Assembly (NCBI RefSeq): GCF_030269485.1
Contig: NZ_BSTL01000022.1
Span: 62,001 to 126,000, forward strand
DNA: 64,000 bases
From: Actinoplanes sp. NBRC 103695
GTDB taxonomy: Bacteria > Actinomycetota > Actinomycetes > Mycobacteriales > Micromonosporaceae
Direction of reading: 5' to 3'
Shown: positions 9,090 to 19,600 of the stretch, in pieces
Position numbering within the stretch: the stretch's first letter is position 1
Layout of the letters: every line of letters starts with the position of its first letter
The notes under the pieces: generated by a model
Database searches by the model: none
What the model was told of the DNA's origin: nothing
What the model saw: only the letters and a program-made list of their open reading frames with translations
Made by a program: the position numbers and the translations under genes

Positions 9090-10673
9090 TTACCCGTACA
9101 GGTCAGGGATGGTCGACGGGGCGAAGGACGGGTCGAAGGTGTCGTGCGCGGGGTCCAGCCCGGCCGCCTCGGCCAGTGCCTCCACGTACCGGCGAAGCTC
9201 CGCCCGCAGCGGCTTGAGCAGCTCCGGGTGGTCGGCCAGGGTCTGGAAGTCGGTCTCCAGCGCGGGCACGGCCGGTGGGGCGGGCCGGGTGGTGCCGACC
9301 GGCGCGTCCCGCAGGATGCGGTCGACGACCGCGAGATCCAGGCCGAGCCCGGTCGCGATGTCGGCCGCGTCGGCCGGGTCGAGGAAGCCCGGCGGTGTGT
9401 CGACGATCGGGACGATGCCGCCGAACGCCGCGACCGGATCCGCCGCCATCCTCTTCAGCAGGGCCTGCGCGAGCAGCCGGCCGGCGCCCGACGGGTCGAT
9501 GCCGAGGCTGGTGACGCCGGGCAGTTTCGGTAGCGTGGCCGCGAGCGTCGCGGCCGCCATGGTGTGGCGCCGCCAGGTCGCCAGCTCGGCCAGGAACCGT
9601 GGATCGGAGAGCGCGAGCAGGCGCCCGGTCTCGAACGCGGCGGCCACCGATAGATCCTCGAGCCCATCGGCGGCGATCGCGCGGCCCTGGTCGGCGGCGA
9701 ACAGCGGCGCACCGGCCTGGCCGCGAACGACCGGCCGGGGGACCAGCGGCCCGCGGTACCAGGCCGCGGCCTCCTCGCCGCGGCGGGTCCGGTGCGCGAT
9801 CGCGACGTGGCCGGTGGGTGTGACCGGCGGGCAGCCGTCCGGCGCGGTGCCGAGGCTTCCCGAGTCCAGATTCTCCATGATGGACTGGAAGTCGCCAGAG
9901 CCGGTGACGGTGAACCGGAAGCGGAACAGCACGGGAAAGCGGAGCGGCGGCCCGCCACCCGGCGTCGCCTGCATCGGGCCGAGACCGTCCACCGGGTCGC
10001 CGGTCGTCGTGGGCAGCACGTCCAGCCGGTGCTCGAGCGAGATCAGATACGCGCCGTACGCCAGCTTCTCCCCGGCCGGCGCCCGCGGCAGCCGCGCGGA
10101 CACCACCACGGCCAGCTGACCGTCCTCGTCCGCCCCGGCCAGCTCGGTGTCGCCGACCGCCACCTCGCGGACGTGACACAGCCAGGCCAGCTCGTCCGGC
10201 CGCGGAAATGTCCGGGCCACCACCGCGGGGCTGACCTCGAGGTGGTCGCACGTCCCGGACTCGGCCCGGATCTTCAGCCGGGCGTGCAGCGCGGGTGGCA
10301 CCGCTTCGGTCACCGGCCGCCCGGTTCGCAGGGTGGCTTCGGCGTCGGTGAGGACAACGAGCGCGAGCCAGGGCCGGCGTTGCGGGTCGCCCGCGGTTGC
10401 CTCGCGCTCCCACGGCAGCGTGCGGCGCAGCAGGGCCACCTGGGGCAGCCGCGTGTCGTACCCGCCTTCGGAGTTGTGCGGCGGGTAGACGCTCTGCACC
10501 TCGGTGGCGGCGAGCCCGAACTGCGGGGCGGTCACGGCGAAATGGGCGGTCACCGGCGCGACCTCGCCGACCCCTTCGATCCGATGCCCGAGCCGGACCG
10601 TGTGGTCCCCGGCCGTGACCGGCGGCCGCACCGCGGCGTGCAGGCGGAACTCGCCCTTGCCCAGGCCGGTCAT
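9090..10673 (-). CDS. 527-residue conserved protein of unknown function
   Basis: This is the third gene of the operon. The frame is open far upstream, but that part is arginine-rich shadow sequence. The ATG at 10673 overlaps the stop of the giant gene as ATGA and gives a normal start, MTGLGKGEFRLHAAVRPP. The conserved-looking core is AHFAVTAPQFGL, then EVQSVYPPHNSEGGYDTRLP, then RTLPWERE and PWLALVVLTDAEA (residues 43-113). The protein appears soluble and beta-rich, with an alpha-helical C-terminal third. There is no signal peptide. I recognise the type only as an uncharacterised conserved protein and assign no activity. Confidence 0.78.
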   Translation of the reverse strand: MTGLGKGEFRLHAAVRPPVTAGDHTVRLGHRIEGVGEVAPVTAHFAVTAPQFGLAATEVQSVYPPHNSEGGYDTRLPQVALLRRTLPWEREATAGDPQRRPWLALVVLTDAEATLRTGRPVTEAVPPALHARLKIRAESGTCDHLEVSPAVVARTFPRPDELAWLCHVREVAVGDTELAGADEDGQLAVVVSARLPRAPAGEKLAYGAYLISLEHRLDVLPTTTGDPVDGLGPMQATPGGGPPLRFPVLFRFRFTVTGSGDFQSIMENLDSGSLGTAPDGCPPVTPTGHVAIAHRTRRGEEAAAWYRGPLVPRPVVRGQAGAPLFAADQGRAIAADGLEDLSVAAAFETGRLLALSDPRFLAELATWRRHTMAAATLAATLPKLPGVTSLGIDPSGAGRLLAQALLKRMAADPVAAFGGIVPIVDTPPGFLDPADAADIATGLGLDLAVVDRILRDAPVGTTRPAPPAVPALETDFQTLADHPELLKPLRAELRRYVEALAEAAGLDPAHDTFDPSFAPSTIPDLYG

Positions 10674-13600
10674 GAGCTGCCTGCGATCCAGCGGAGCTGC
10701 GACGCCCGCGAACCGCGCTCGGTCAGGCCCGGCACCAGCGCCTCGAGGCCGCGACGGGCCGTCTCGGCGGCGACCAGGGCGGCCGGGCGGGCGCTGCCGA
10801 GGACCCCGGCGACCTGCCAGTCCGGCTGGTGCCCGACGGTCACGACGACCGCGCGGCCGGGCTCGGGCCGGACGGTGAAGAACAGGTGGGTGCGGTAACC
10901 GGCCACGGTGGACACCGGCGGTGCCGGGCGGCCGTCGGCGCCGGTCTGCTGAGTCGCGCCGTCCAGGCCGAGGATCAAGCCTTCGGCGGGGGTTCCGGCG
11001 CCGGGCGCCGTGTCCAGCACGAGCAGGACGCAGCGGGTGCCGGCCGGGAGGGTGGTCCGGGTGAGGGCGGATCCGCGTACGGCGTCGGCGCCGGTGGTCA
11101 GTGCGGCGTCCACCGGGGTGCGGTTGCGTAGCTCCGGTGCGGCCGCCGCGCGCAGGAGTCCGCCGGGGACGAGGCAGGTCATCGGATGGGCGCGCAGCAC
11201 CGGGGTGCCCGCGTACCAGCCGGCGAGCCCCGGGGCGGCGTCCGTCCGGCCGGTGCCGACCAGCACCAGGCGCTGGGCGCCCCGCGGCACGGTCACGTCG
11301 GCCGTGGTCACTTCGGCGTCGGTCAGGGCCGTGCCGTCCCGGCCGACCGTCACCACCCGGACCAGTTGGTCGCCGGTGATCGACAGGGCCGGGCGTTGCT
11401 CCGACACGTCGGCGCGGGCCTGCGGCACGTGCCACACCTGGGCCTGCCCGGCCGGCAGCGAGACGCCGGCGGCGGCCAGCCGGGTTTCCATCTCGAGCAG
11501 TGGGCCGCGGTCGGCGAGCAGCTCGCGGCGGCGCTCCCGGCCGTCGCCCACCCGGCGGAACCGGTTGGTGACGTCGCGGGCGGCAAGGCCGGATTTCGGA
11601 CCGGCGCCGAGCGGTGGCGCCGTGACGTGCAGGTGCGCGGCGAGCGGCGGTTCGGCGAAGCGGGCCTCGGCCAGGGAGGGCGGTGTGCGGCGGGGCAGGC
11701 GGCGGCCCCACGAGCCGACGGTGGTGCGGCCGGGCGGTGTCACGTCGGCGGCCGGGCGCGACCAGAGCAGAGCGGCGAGGAGCGGTTCGCCCGGGCGGGG
11801 TCCGGGCGCTGGCGGGTCGGCGTGGCGCGGCACGACGGGTACGGGGTCGGCCGGTGCGACGTACGCGCCGGTGGTGATCCGGGCGAGCCGGGGCGGGGCG
11901 AGTCGATCGGCGGCGAGCAGGCTGATCGCGTACCCGCTGGGCCCGGCCGCCGCCGCGCGTCCGGTGCGCACGCCGAGGCAGCGACCCAGCGCCGCACCGG
12001 CCACCGCGTGGATCGCGCCGCCGGCCAGGGCGGCCGCGCTCACCGTGAACGCGTCGGCCTGCTGCTGTTCCACCGCCCAGGCCGCGGCCGCCGCCATGGC
12101 CGCCGACATGGCCTGCCCTGGATCCCGGTCGTCCAGCAGCGGCAGCCGTCGCGGTCTGCCCGGCTCGACGTCGTCGATGCGGCCGACCCGCGGCACGCCG
12201 AGCAGCACCGGCACGGCCACGATCCGCGCGCCGGTGAACGCGGGGTGCATCCCGTCCGCACCCACGTCGCCGGGCTCCGGGATGCGCCACAGCCCGTCCG
12301 GCACCGCCCCGCTCACTGCCACGATGTCCACCGGCACCGCTTGCCCGGCGTCGTCGACCACCGCCACGGTGTGCCGCGAGGTCACGTCCGCGACCTGCAT
12401 CGGCGTGAGGTCCAGCGGCAGCCCGCCGAGGACTGTGTCGTTGACCCGGTTCGCCGCCGTCCGGGTGCTCGTGGCCAGCGTGAACTCCGGTCCGACCCGG
12501 AACGGCCGCTCGGCGCTCCCGTCGTCCGGCGCCCCGGCCGGGCCGCCCGGATCCGGCGGGATCGAACCGCCGGCCACCACCACGCTCATCGACTGCTCGT
12601 GCGGATCCCCGGCGACCAGGTACTTGTCATGGAACGCGCCCCAGCCGATCGGCTCCACCGTCACCCGGCCGCCCGGGCCGAACGGGATCCGCACCCGGAC
12701 CACGCCCAGGTCCAGCGTCGCCTCGCCGCGGATCCGCGGCCCCCAGACGTGCAGCTCGGCGCCGATCGAGAAGCCGAGCCAGATCCGGATCGTGCCCAGG
12801 AACCACAGGTTGATCTCGATGTTCAGGCTGGCCGTGACGCCGATGAACACGGTCACGTCGTAGTAGGCGGGATCCCACGACACGACCGCGTCGAACCCGG
12901 CGGTGAAGGTCGCCTTCACGAACCCGCCGTCGAAGACGACCTGGATCCGGGCGCCGGTCATCACCGCCGTCGAGGTGAGCGCGAAGTACGACTCGCCCTT
13001 CACCACGATCATCGAGCTGACCTGCCAGCTCAGCCCCAGCCGCGGGATCTGCGGCAGCACGATGTGTGGCCGGGTCCGGCGCGTCTCGGCGATGAAACGC
13101 GAATGGAAGCCGCCGAGCGTGAGCAGCACCTCGCCGGTGCGGAACCAGATCATGAAGGCGAACCCGCCGGTCAGCCGGCAGGCCGGGTTGATCAGCCACG
13201 AGTTTGCGGTCAGCTGCGCCTGCACCGACAGCACGCCGTCCCGGCTGGAGAACCGGGCCAGCAGCGCCAGCTCGATGCTGACCAGCGGCGCGGCCGGGTT
13301 CGGCAGGCCCATCCGGGAGGTGCCCAGGATGGCCACCTCGACCCCGTCGCCGAACGACACCGCGAGCATCGCCACCGACTCGACGATGGTGAACGTGGTG
13401 AACCGCACCCCGGCGGCCAGCCAGAAGTTGCCGCGCAGCGGTGGGAACGCGGCGGCGATGTCGTTGAGCGCCCGCATCGGGTCGCCGGTCAGGCCGCCGC
13501 TGGAACTCATCGCGCGGACCAGCGGGAACGCGTTGACCTTGCCGACCTCGTCGGGGATGGTCAGGCCCCGGTTGATGCCGAGGCCGGCGCCGACACCGGT

Positions 13601-16600
13601 GACGAAGAAGGCCGGCGGGCCGCCCAGCGTCGCGGAGAGCGCGCCGAAGATGAACAGTGACGTGTACTTCTCGGACTTACCCGGCACCGGGAATTCGCCC
13701 CAGGCGCCGATGACGTCGATGCCGAAGCCGGCCGCCCGCAGCACCAGCATGCCGACGTATTCGACGCCGCCGTCGCGTTCCAGCTTGCGCAGGCCACCGG
13801 CCAGCTCGACGTTCGCGTCGTGGAAGGCGACGGCCAGCCCGGCCAGGTCGATGCGCCAGGTCAGCGGGTTCGCGGCGGTGGCGAACGGGATGATCAGCTC
13901 GAGGTCGTCCACGCCCACCTCAAGGCCGGACAGCGCGGCGCCGCCGTCCAGCAGCAGGCTGACGTCGGTGGGCCGGCCGCCCTCGGTGCCCACGTCCAGC
14001 CCGATCTGGGCGATGTAGATCGGCCCGAACGACCGCTGGATCGGGATCCACCACGGCCCCGAGCCGAGGCCGGCCGACACGGTGACCCGGACCGGTTCGG
14101 TGGCCGTCTTGCGGACCTGCAGCTCGGGGCTGAAGCTGGGCGCGACCTTCTCCGGGTCGCCGCCCGACCCCGGGCCGGGGGAGAGGACCTTGCCGGCCAC
14201 CGGGTTCCCGCCGCCCGCCGAGCCGACGTCGAGCGCCAAGCCGTCGATCACCAGCCGCCCGCCGGCGTGCCCGAACCCGCTCGCGTCCTGCTCGTACGCC
14301 CCGGACAGCCGCAGGCTGCCCACCCGCAACCCGGCATCCAGCAGCGGCCCCTGCTCCGCCCGGACCCGGACGCCGAGCCCCCGGATCCTGATGCCCGGAG
14401 CCGCCCGCACCGCCACGCCTCCGATCAGGTCGTCCGGCAGCTCCAGCACCCACAGCTCGAGGTGGCCGCCGGCCGGCCCGGGCAGCGGCGGATCCCAGAC
14501 GTCGTCGGCCTCGACCGCCAGCACCAGCGGCCCGATCGCGGGCGGCACGATCGCTTCGGTCAGCCGCAGCCCCACGCCGTATCGCCGCGATCCGGCGGGC
14601 ACGGTCCCGCCGGTGCGGGTCAGCAGGACCAGCTCGAACGGCCCGAGCGTGGGCCCGCCGTGCGCGTCCACCAACTTGGCGATGGCCCCGAGGACCCGCC
14701 CGGTCATGTTGTCCACCAGGTCCCCGGCGAGCCGCCAGGACCCCTGCGAGCCGGCCAGCACGCCCGCCTCAGCGAGCAACCCACCGAGGCTCGGCGCGGA
14801 ACCGAACGGGCCGTTGAGCAGGTCGCCCAGCGTCGCCTGAGCCAGCGCCAGCTCGGCCGCGAGCGGCACGGCCAGCCGCTTGACCAGCGCCGGGATCGCC
14901 GCGGTCAGATCCGTGCCGGAGACGACCTCGGCCGCCGTGGCCCGCCGGTGCAGCACCAGCGTGCCTTTACCGAGCGTGACCTGCACGAGCAACGCTTCCC
15001 GGCGGGCCGCGGATACCGGGTCCAGCCACACTCCGGCCTCGACCCGCTCCGGCACGTCCGCGCCGAGCGTGACCTCGACGAACGGCAGCAGGTCGACCGG
15101 GCCGGGCAGCAGCGCGTCGGCGTCCGTCGTGGTCAGCGAGAGCCGGGCCGCGGCCAGGCCGGTGTCCCCGGCGGTGACCTCGCCGCCGATCCGCAGTCCG
15201 GGCAGCGGCTCGAGGCCGGCCGCGCGGATCCGGATGCGGGGTGCGCCGGTGGCGGCCGGGGCCAGGTCGACCTCGATCGCCCCGGCCGGGCTGCGCCACA
15301 GCGGACCGTTTCCGGCCGGGTCGCCGGTCACGGCGGCGACCAGTTCGCGCAAAGCCGCCAGCGCCGCGGCCGGCCGGGCCCGGAATCGGGACGCCAGTTC
15401 GGCCGGCGGGTCGGCGGCCAGCAGCCGCAGTTCGGTGATGCGGAAGGTGCCGCCGGCTGGGTCGCGGAGGCCGAGCGCTTCGCCCAGCGTGGTCAGGGCG
15501 GCGGCGAACCGGGCGATCCGCGGGTCGGCGTCGCCGGCGTCGCCGAGCGCGTCTAGCAATACAGGCAGGGCGTGCTCGACCGCGGCGGTGGCCGCCAGCC
15601 CGGCCAGCGCGCCTAGGTCGGGCGTACCTGGCAGCAGTGGCAGCACCAGCTCGGTGGCCGACGGGTCGGCCGGCTGCAGCCGCACGGTCAGGGCGGTGGA
15701 CAGCCCGGCTTCCAGCTCGACCCCGGCCGATCGGAACCCGGCGGTACCGGATCGCCGGATCGCCGCGCGGACGCCGGTGCGAACCACCAGCCCCGGCGCC
15801 ACGGAGACCAGCAGCGCCACGTCCGCGCCGGACCCGTCCGCGGCGGCCCGCCGCAGCCGCACGGTGAGCCGCAGCGCGTCGCCGTCCTCGGTGGCCGTCA
15901 CCGAGCCGCCACCCGGAAGCGCCAGCCCGTCCCCACTCTGCCCGATCAGCCGCCCGGCCGCCCCGAGCAGGGCGGCGAGCCGGGCCGGTGCGAGCATCCC
16001 GCTCGGCCAGCCGATCGGGTCACGGAGCAGCCAGATCGGGCTGCGCACCCGGCCCGTCCCAGCCGGCAGCAGGCCGAGTGCCCGCAGCAGCGGGTCGACC
16101 CGGTCACCGCGCACGTGCTCGAGGCCGGCGCGCAGCACTTCGGCCGCCGCGGCCGCCGCCACCTGCGCGCCGAGGGTGGGCAGATCGGCCGTGGGCCAGA
16201 GGGGAATGCGGTCCGGCGCCGGCCGGCCCGCGTCGAGCTCGATGTCGGCGGTCGTGCCGGTCCGGGAGTCCGCGTCCAGCACGAGCGGGCCGAGCCGCAG
16301 CTGCGCCCGCGCGTGGAAATCCGGATCGAGCGTGAGCGTGCCGTCGAACGGCACCAGGCCGCCCAGCAGCACGGTGCTCGCGGCGGTCAGGCGCGTTCCG
16401 GCACCGTCGTCCACCAGGGACAGTCCGTGGTCGCCGGATGCCAGCAGCCGCCCCGCTGCGTCGACGACGAGTTCGCGGCCGGCGCGCAGGCTTTCCATCG
16501 GATCAGTGAGGAAACGGTCCAGCGCGTCCGGCGGGAAGGTCACCGTGCCGTCCGGGGCGATCGCGATCAGACCGGTTGCGGCGAGCACGTCGAGCAGATC

Positions 16601-19600
16601 ACGGACGAGGCCGGTGGCGGGTGCGGGGGACAGCGCCCGGCCGAGCGCGCCGATCAGGGTACGGGCGGCCGCGTCGGGCGCACCGAGCCGGACCGCGCCG
16701 AGCTCGATCCCGGCGACGGCGGCATCGTGCAACGTCATCGTGGCCGCGCCGGACGAGCCCAGCACCACGGTCAGATCGGCCCGGCGCACCCGCGGGCCGG
16801 ACCCGCCGGCCGCCGACCCGGCCAGCCAGCCGCCCTCGCGCCAGAGCGATGTGCGCACCGTGACGGCCCGCCCGGGGTCGCCCGGGCCGCCGGCCCGCAA
16901 CCGGATCCGGTGCAGGTCGGCGCGGACGTCCACGCTGGCGCGCAGGTCGTCCGACTCCGGTGCCGACCGGGCGGCGGCGATGCCGAGGCCGAGATGCGTG
17001 GCCGGGGCGCGGGTGCGGCCCGCCGACTCGTCGGGCAGCAGCCCGCGGACGTGCCCGGCGACCGCCCGGGCGAGGCCCGCCGTCGCGAGGACCAGGTCGT
17101 CCCCGGTGAAGCCGGCCGGGATGGCGAGCGGTGCCACGGCGCCCGGCAGCGGCGTGGGCAGTGGGGGCGGCAGGAAGTCGCGTACCGGAAAGGGCGTGGC
17201 CGCCGCCAACCCACCCGGACCTGGCACCGCCGCGCCGCACAACGCGGCGCGGGCCCGCAGAAGGCCGAGGAGCCCGGCGATCTCCTGTGCGTCCGGCTGT
17301 GGCAGCAGCGCGGCCAGTCGGCCCGCCAGCACGGTCGCCTCGGCGCCGGTCGCGGCGGCCACCGCCGGCCCGTACGGGCATCCGACGGTGACCAGTCCTT
17401 CCGCGTCACCGCCGGCCCAGACCGCTCGCGCGGCGTGCCCGGCCACCGAATGCGCCACCAGCGTCACCGGCCCGGGAGCTGCGGCCCGCACCGCCTGCAC
17501 CGCCGCTCGCAGCCGTCCCGCCACGTCGGCGACCGGTGGCAGCAGGACGAACCACGGTCCTTGCGCGGCCACCGTGGCGGACGCCGGCAACTCGCCTTCG
17601 CGCAGGTCGATGAGCGCCGGATCCGGTGGGTCGGGCTGCCCGCGCCAGGGAGCGACACCCGGCAGCGCCGCCGCGACGTAGATCACCCGGCCGCCGTCGA
17701 CGCCGGGCGCGTGCAGGCTCAGCTCGAAGGCGGCCGGAGCATCCAGATGGGACACGCCGTCGAGAGTCGCGCCCTGGGCGTCGCCGTCGGCGATCTGGTC
17801 GGCCGTCCGGAAGATCCCGTCGCTGTCCCGCAGCGCGAGCAGCCCGGCCAGGTCGGCCACCACGTCCCGGCCGGCCGACAGGTCACGCAGGAGCGGATCG
17901 AAGCGGGCGGCCGCGGTCAGGATCTCGGCCGCTGTGGCGGCCGGGTCGCCGGGCACGATGGTGTCCAGCACGGGGTCGAGCCCGCGCAGTGAGGGCCCGT
18001 CGGGGTCGAGCCAGGCGAGCAGTTCCGGCCCTGACGGGTACGCGCCGAGCGTGATCCGCCACGGATCTGCGGGCGTACCCGTCCCCCGAGTGCCCACCGC
18101 GAACCCGCCGCCGGCCGCATCGTGCGCCACCAGCCCCTGCAGCACGCCGACCGCGAGGTCGGCCAGGTCGAGCCCGGAGTCGCTCGCCATCAGCCGGGCC
18201 AGCCACGACCGCAGCGCGCCGACCGGATCGGCGAGCAGCTCATCCAGCCGCAGCGGCGGCAGGTCGGCGGCCAGGGCGGCCACGTCGATGCCGGGACCCG
18301 GATCGTGCCGGAGTCGCAGACGAGCGGTCGGCCGCCAGCCGAGCAGCGCCGCCGCGACCGCCCCGAACCCATCCGCGTCGGCGCCGGCCAATCCACGTGC
18401 GAGCAGCCACTCCAAGGCGGTCCAAAGGTCATCGCCCGGCGGGGGCAGGCCGGTGCCGAGCTCGAACGGGTCGGGCAGAGTCAGCGTCTCGCCGGCCGAG
18501 GCCAGCGCGCCGCCGCGGATGGCGAGCCGGCCTTCCCAGCCGGTCTCCCGGCGCCACTCCACCACCGCGGTGGCCGTGCCGAAGCGGACCGCGATCGGCC
18601 CGCCGACCTCCAGGTCGTCGCCGATCTCGAGCCGGACCAGCGCACCGTCGGCGAACGACACGACCGGACCGGCCGCGGGCAACTCGATGCGGGCGAGGGT
18701 CAGCAGCATGGCCGGCCGCAGCTCGGCGCCGTTCAGCGCGACCGGATCGTGCACGACGCCGGCGCCCACGTGCAGGACCGGTGCCGCGTCCGGCCCGGAG
18801 CGCCACAGCCGCAGCTCGAGTTCACCCGCGGCCACGCCGGCCAGCCGCAGCACCCACGGGCCGGCCGCATCGCCGGCCGGCGTCTCGACGGCGGTCGCGC
18901 CGAGCAGCCGGGCCAGCTCACCGGCGAGCGTGCCCCATCGCCCGGAGCTGAGCACGGCCGCCTGGTACCGCCCCCAGGCCCCGAGCGGGTCGGCGATCAG
19001 CTCGGGCAGGGCGGGCAGCCCGGGCCAGGTCTCCGCGACCGGCACCGGCCGGGTGAGCCCGAGCAGCACGGCCAGCGCCCGCGCACGTCCCGGTTCGAGG
19101 AAGTCGTCGAGCGCCGCGGTCAGCGCGTCGGCCGCGGCAGCGCTCGCGGCCCGGCCGATCGCCTCCACCGAGGACAGATCAAGCGTGGGGTACGCCGTCC
19201 CGCGCAGCATCACGCCGATCGCTTCGACTTGCAGCGCGGGCCGATGGTCCGCCCCGGCCCCGATTCCGGCGCGCAGCGTGCCCACCTGCACGTCGGCCGT
19301 CCCGGTGGCGGGCAGCCGCACCAGCGGCACGCCGTCGCGGCTCAGCTCGAACCCGACGTCGAACCGGGGCAGCCAGGTGACCGCAGGCGTCGCCGCCAAC
19401 GTCAACGCACACAGCTCGACCAGCACGCGCAGCCGGCCCGGCAGCGTGGCCGCATCACCGGTGCGCAGGCTGCCGGCGACCGCGGGCCGGATGGTCACCG
19501 CACCGCCGGCTTCGGTCACCACCATCTGAACGGACACCTCGACGTCGCCGGTCGGCCGCACCACCCACCGCAGCGGGTCGGCCGCGGTTCCGGTGCCGAG

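Noticed and set aside
10674..12290. Upstream extension of the 527-residue gene
   Set aside because: The extra sequence is arginine-rich antisense-frame-like sequence overlapping the giant gene; the ATGA start fits better.
14880..17681. Long plus-strand open frame (933 codons) antisense to the giant gene
   Set aside because: Composition is Ser/Arg/Ala/Pro-rich as expected from a GC-rich shadow; the minus strand has domain-like sequence and operon coupling.
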